DNA of 5,816 nt from Chloroflexota bacterium (GTDB taxonomy: Bacteria; Chloroflexota; Limnocylindria; P2-11E). Numbering within the stretch: the first letter of the stretch is position 1; each line of letters opens with the position of its first letter. The notes beneath the pieces were generated by a model. The model ran no database searches. It saw nothing but the letters and a program-made list of their open reading frames with translations, and was not told the origin of the DNA. Positions 5,712 to 5,816 of this stretch are shown here, in pieces. The stretch is from NCBI GenBank assembly GCA_025350745.1, contig JANXXG010000255.1:1-5816 (forward strand), written 5' to 3'. Made by a program: the position numbers and the translations under genes.

Positions 5712-5816
5712 TGGAGCCCGAGGTCAACGTCGATCCCGAGCTCTGCATCGGCTCCGGCGACTGCGTCCGGCTGCTGCCCGCCGCCTTCCGCATCGACGAG
5801 TCGACCGGGGTCTCGG
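5711..5816 (+). CDS. P450-type ferredoxin, N-terminal fragment
   Basis: ATG 5711 shares its A with the TGA of the MFS gene (TGATG), and the frame stays open to the window end, giving 35 residues. The sequence begins MEPEVNVDPELCIGSGDC and continues VRLLPAAFRIDE. This is the hallmark start of the small (about 65-residue) ferredoxins that pass electrons to cytochrome P450s in actinobacteria and relatives: a V-x-VD strand, a Cys12-x5-Cys18 cluster loop and then P-x-AF. The residue where a [4Fe-4S] ferredoxin would have its second Cys is Ser15, which suggests a [3Fe-4S] cluster or an unusual Ser-influenced one. The last Cys ligand, normally in a CP near the C-terminus, lies outside the window. 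There is no ribosome site, so translation is probably coupled to the MFS gene. A P450 or oxygenase may follow. Confidence 0.82.
   Translation, partial: MEPEVNVDPELCIGSGDCVRLLPAAFRIDESTGVS

Overview
The window is GC-rich (about two thirds G+C by eye) and densely coding. GTG is used as a start once, Ile is mostly ATC, and gene junctions are only a few bases long. This fits a high-GC bacterium such as an actinobacterium or a Chloroflexota-like lineage. No rRNA or other phylogenetic marker is present, so the assignment is only a guess. I saw no RNA genes, CRISPR array, insertion sequence or phage gene.

Layout. (1) Bases 1-180 are the 3' end of a cupin-fold protein. (2) After a 68-base gap holding a possible promoter and a palindromic operator-like box, a plus-strand operon (249-2772) encodes an importer of the nitrate/taurine/sulfonate (NitT/TauT, SsuBC-like) class: permease, ATPase, second permease, separated by 2 bases each. 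The substrate-binding protein is not in the window. (3) A minus-strand pair converges on this operon: an FCD-type GntR repressor-like regulator (4334-3555), then a classical short-chain dehydrogenase/reductase (3540-2779). A perfect 9-bp hairpin spans the converging stop codons. (4) Divergent from the regulator is a plus-strand MFS exporter-like protein of the EntS/MFS_3 type (4416-5711). Its stop overlaps the start of a small P450-type ferredoxin (5711 to the window edge).

How the parts may work together. The importer, dehydrogenase, cupin and ferredoxin look like uptake and oxidative catabolism of a small organic molecule, with the MFS protein exporting substrate or product. The main regulatory clue is a pair of boxes, ATTGTCTACAGT (228-239) and ATTGTATGCAAG (4395-4406). 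Each matches the palindrome ATTGTATACAAT, typical of FCD-GntR operators, at 10 of 12 positions, and each ends exactly 9 bases before an ATG. This suggests the GntR protein controls its own operon, the divergent MFS-ferredoxin operon and the importer operon. The substrate cannot be named from the sequence.
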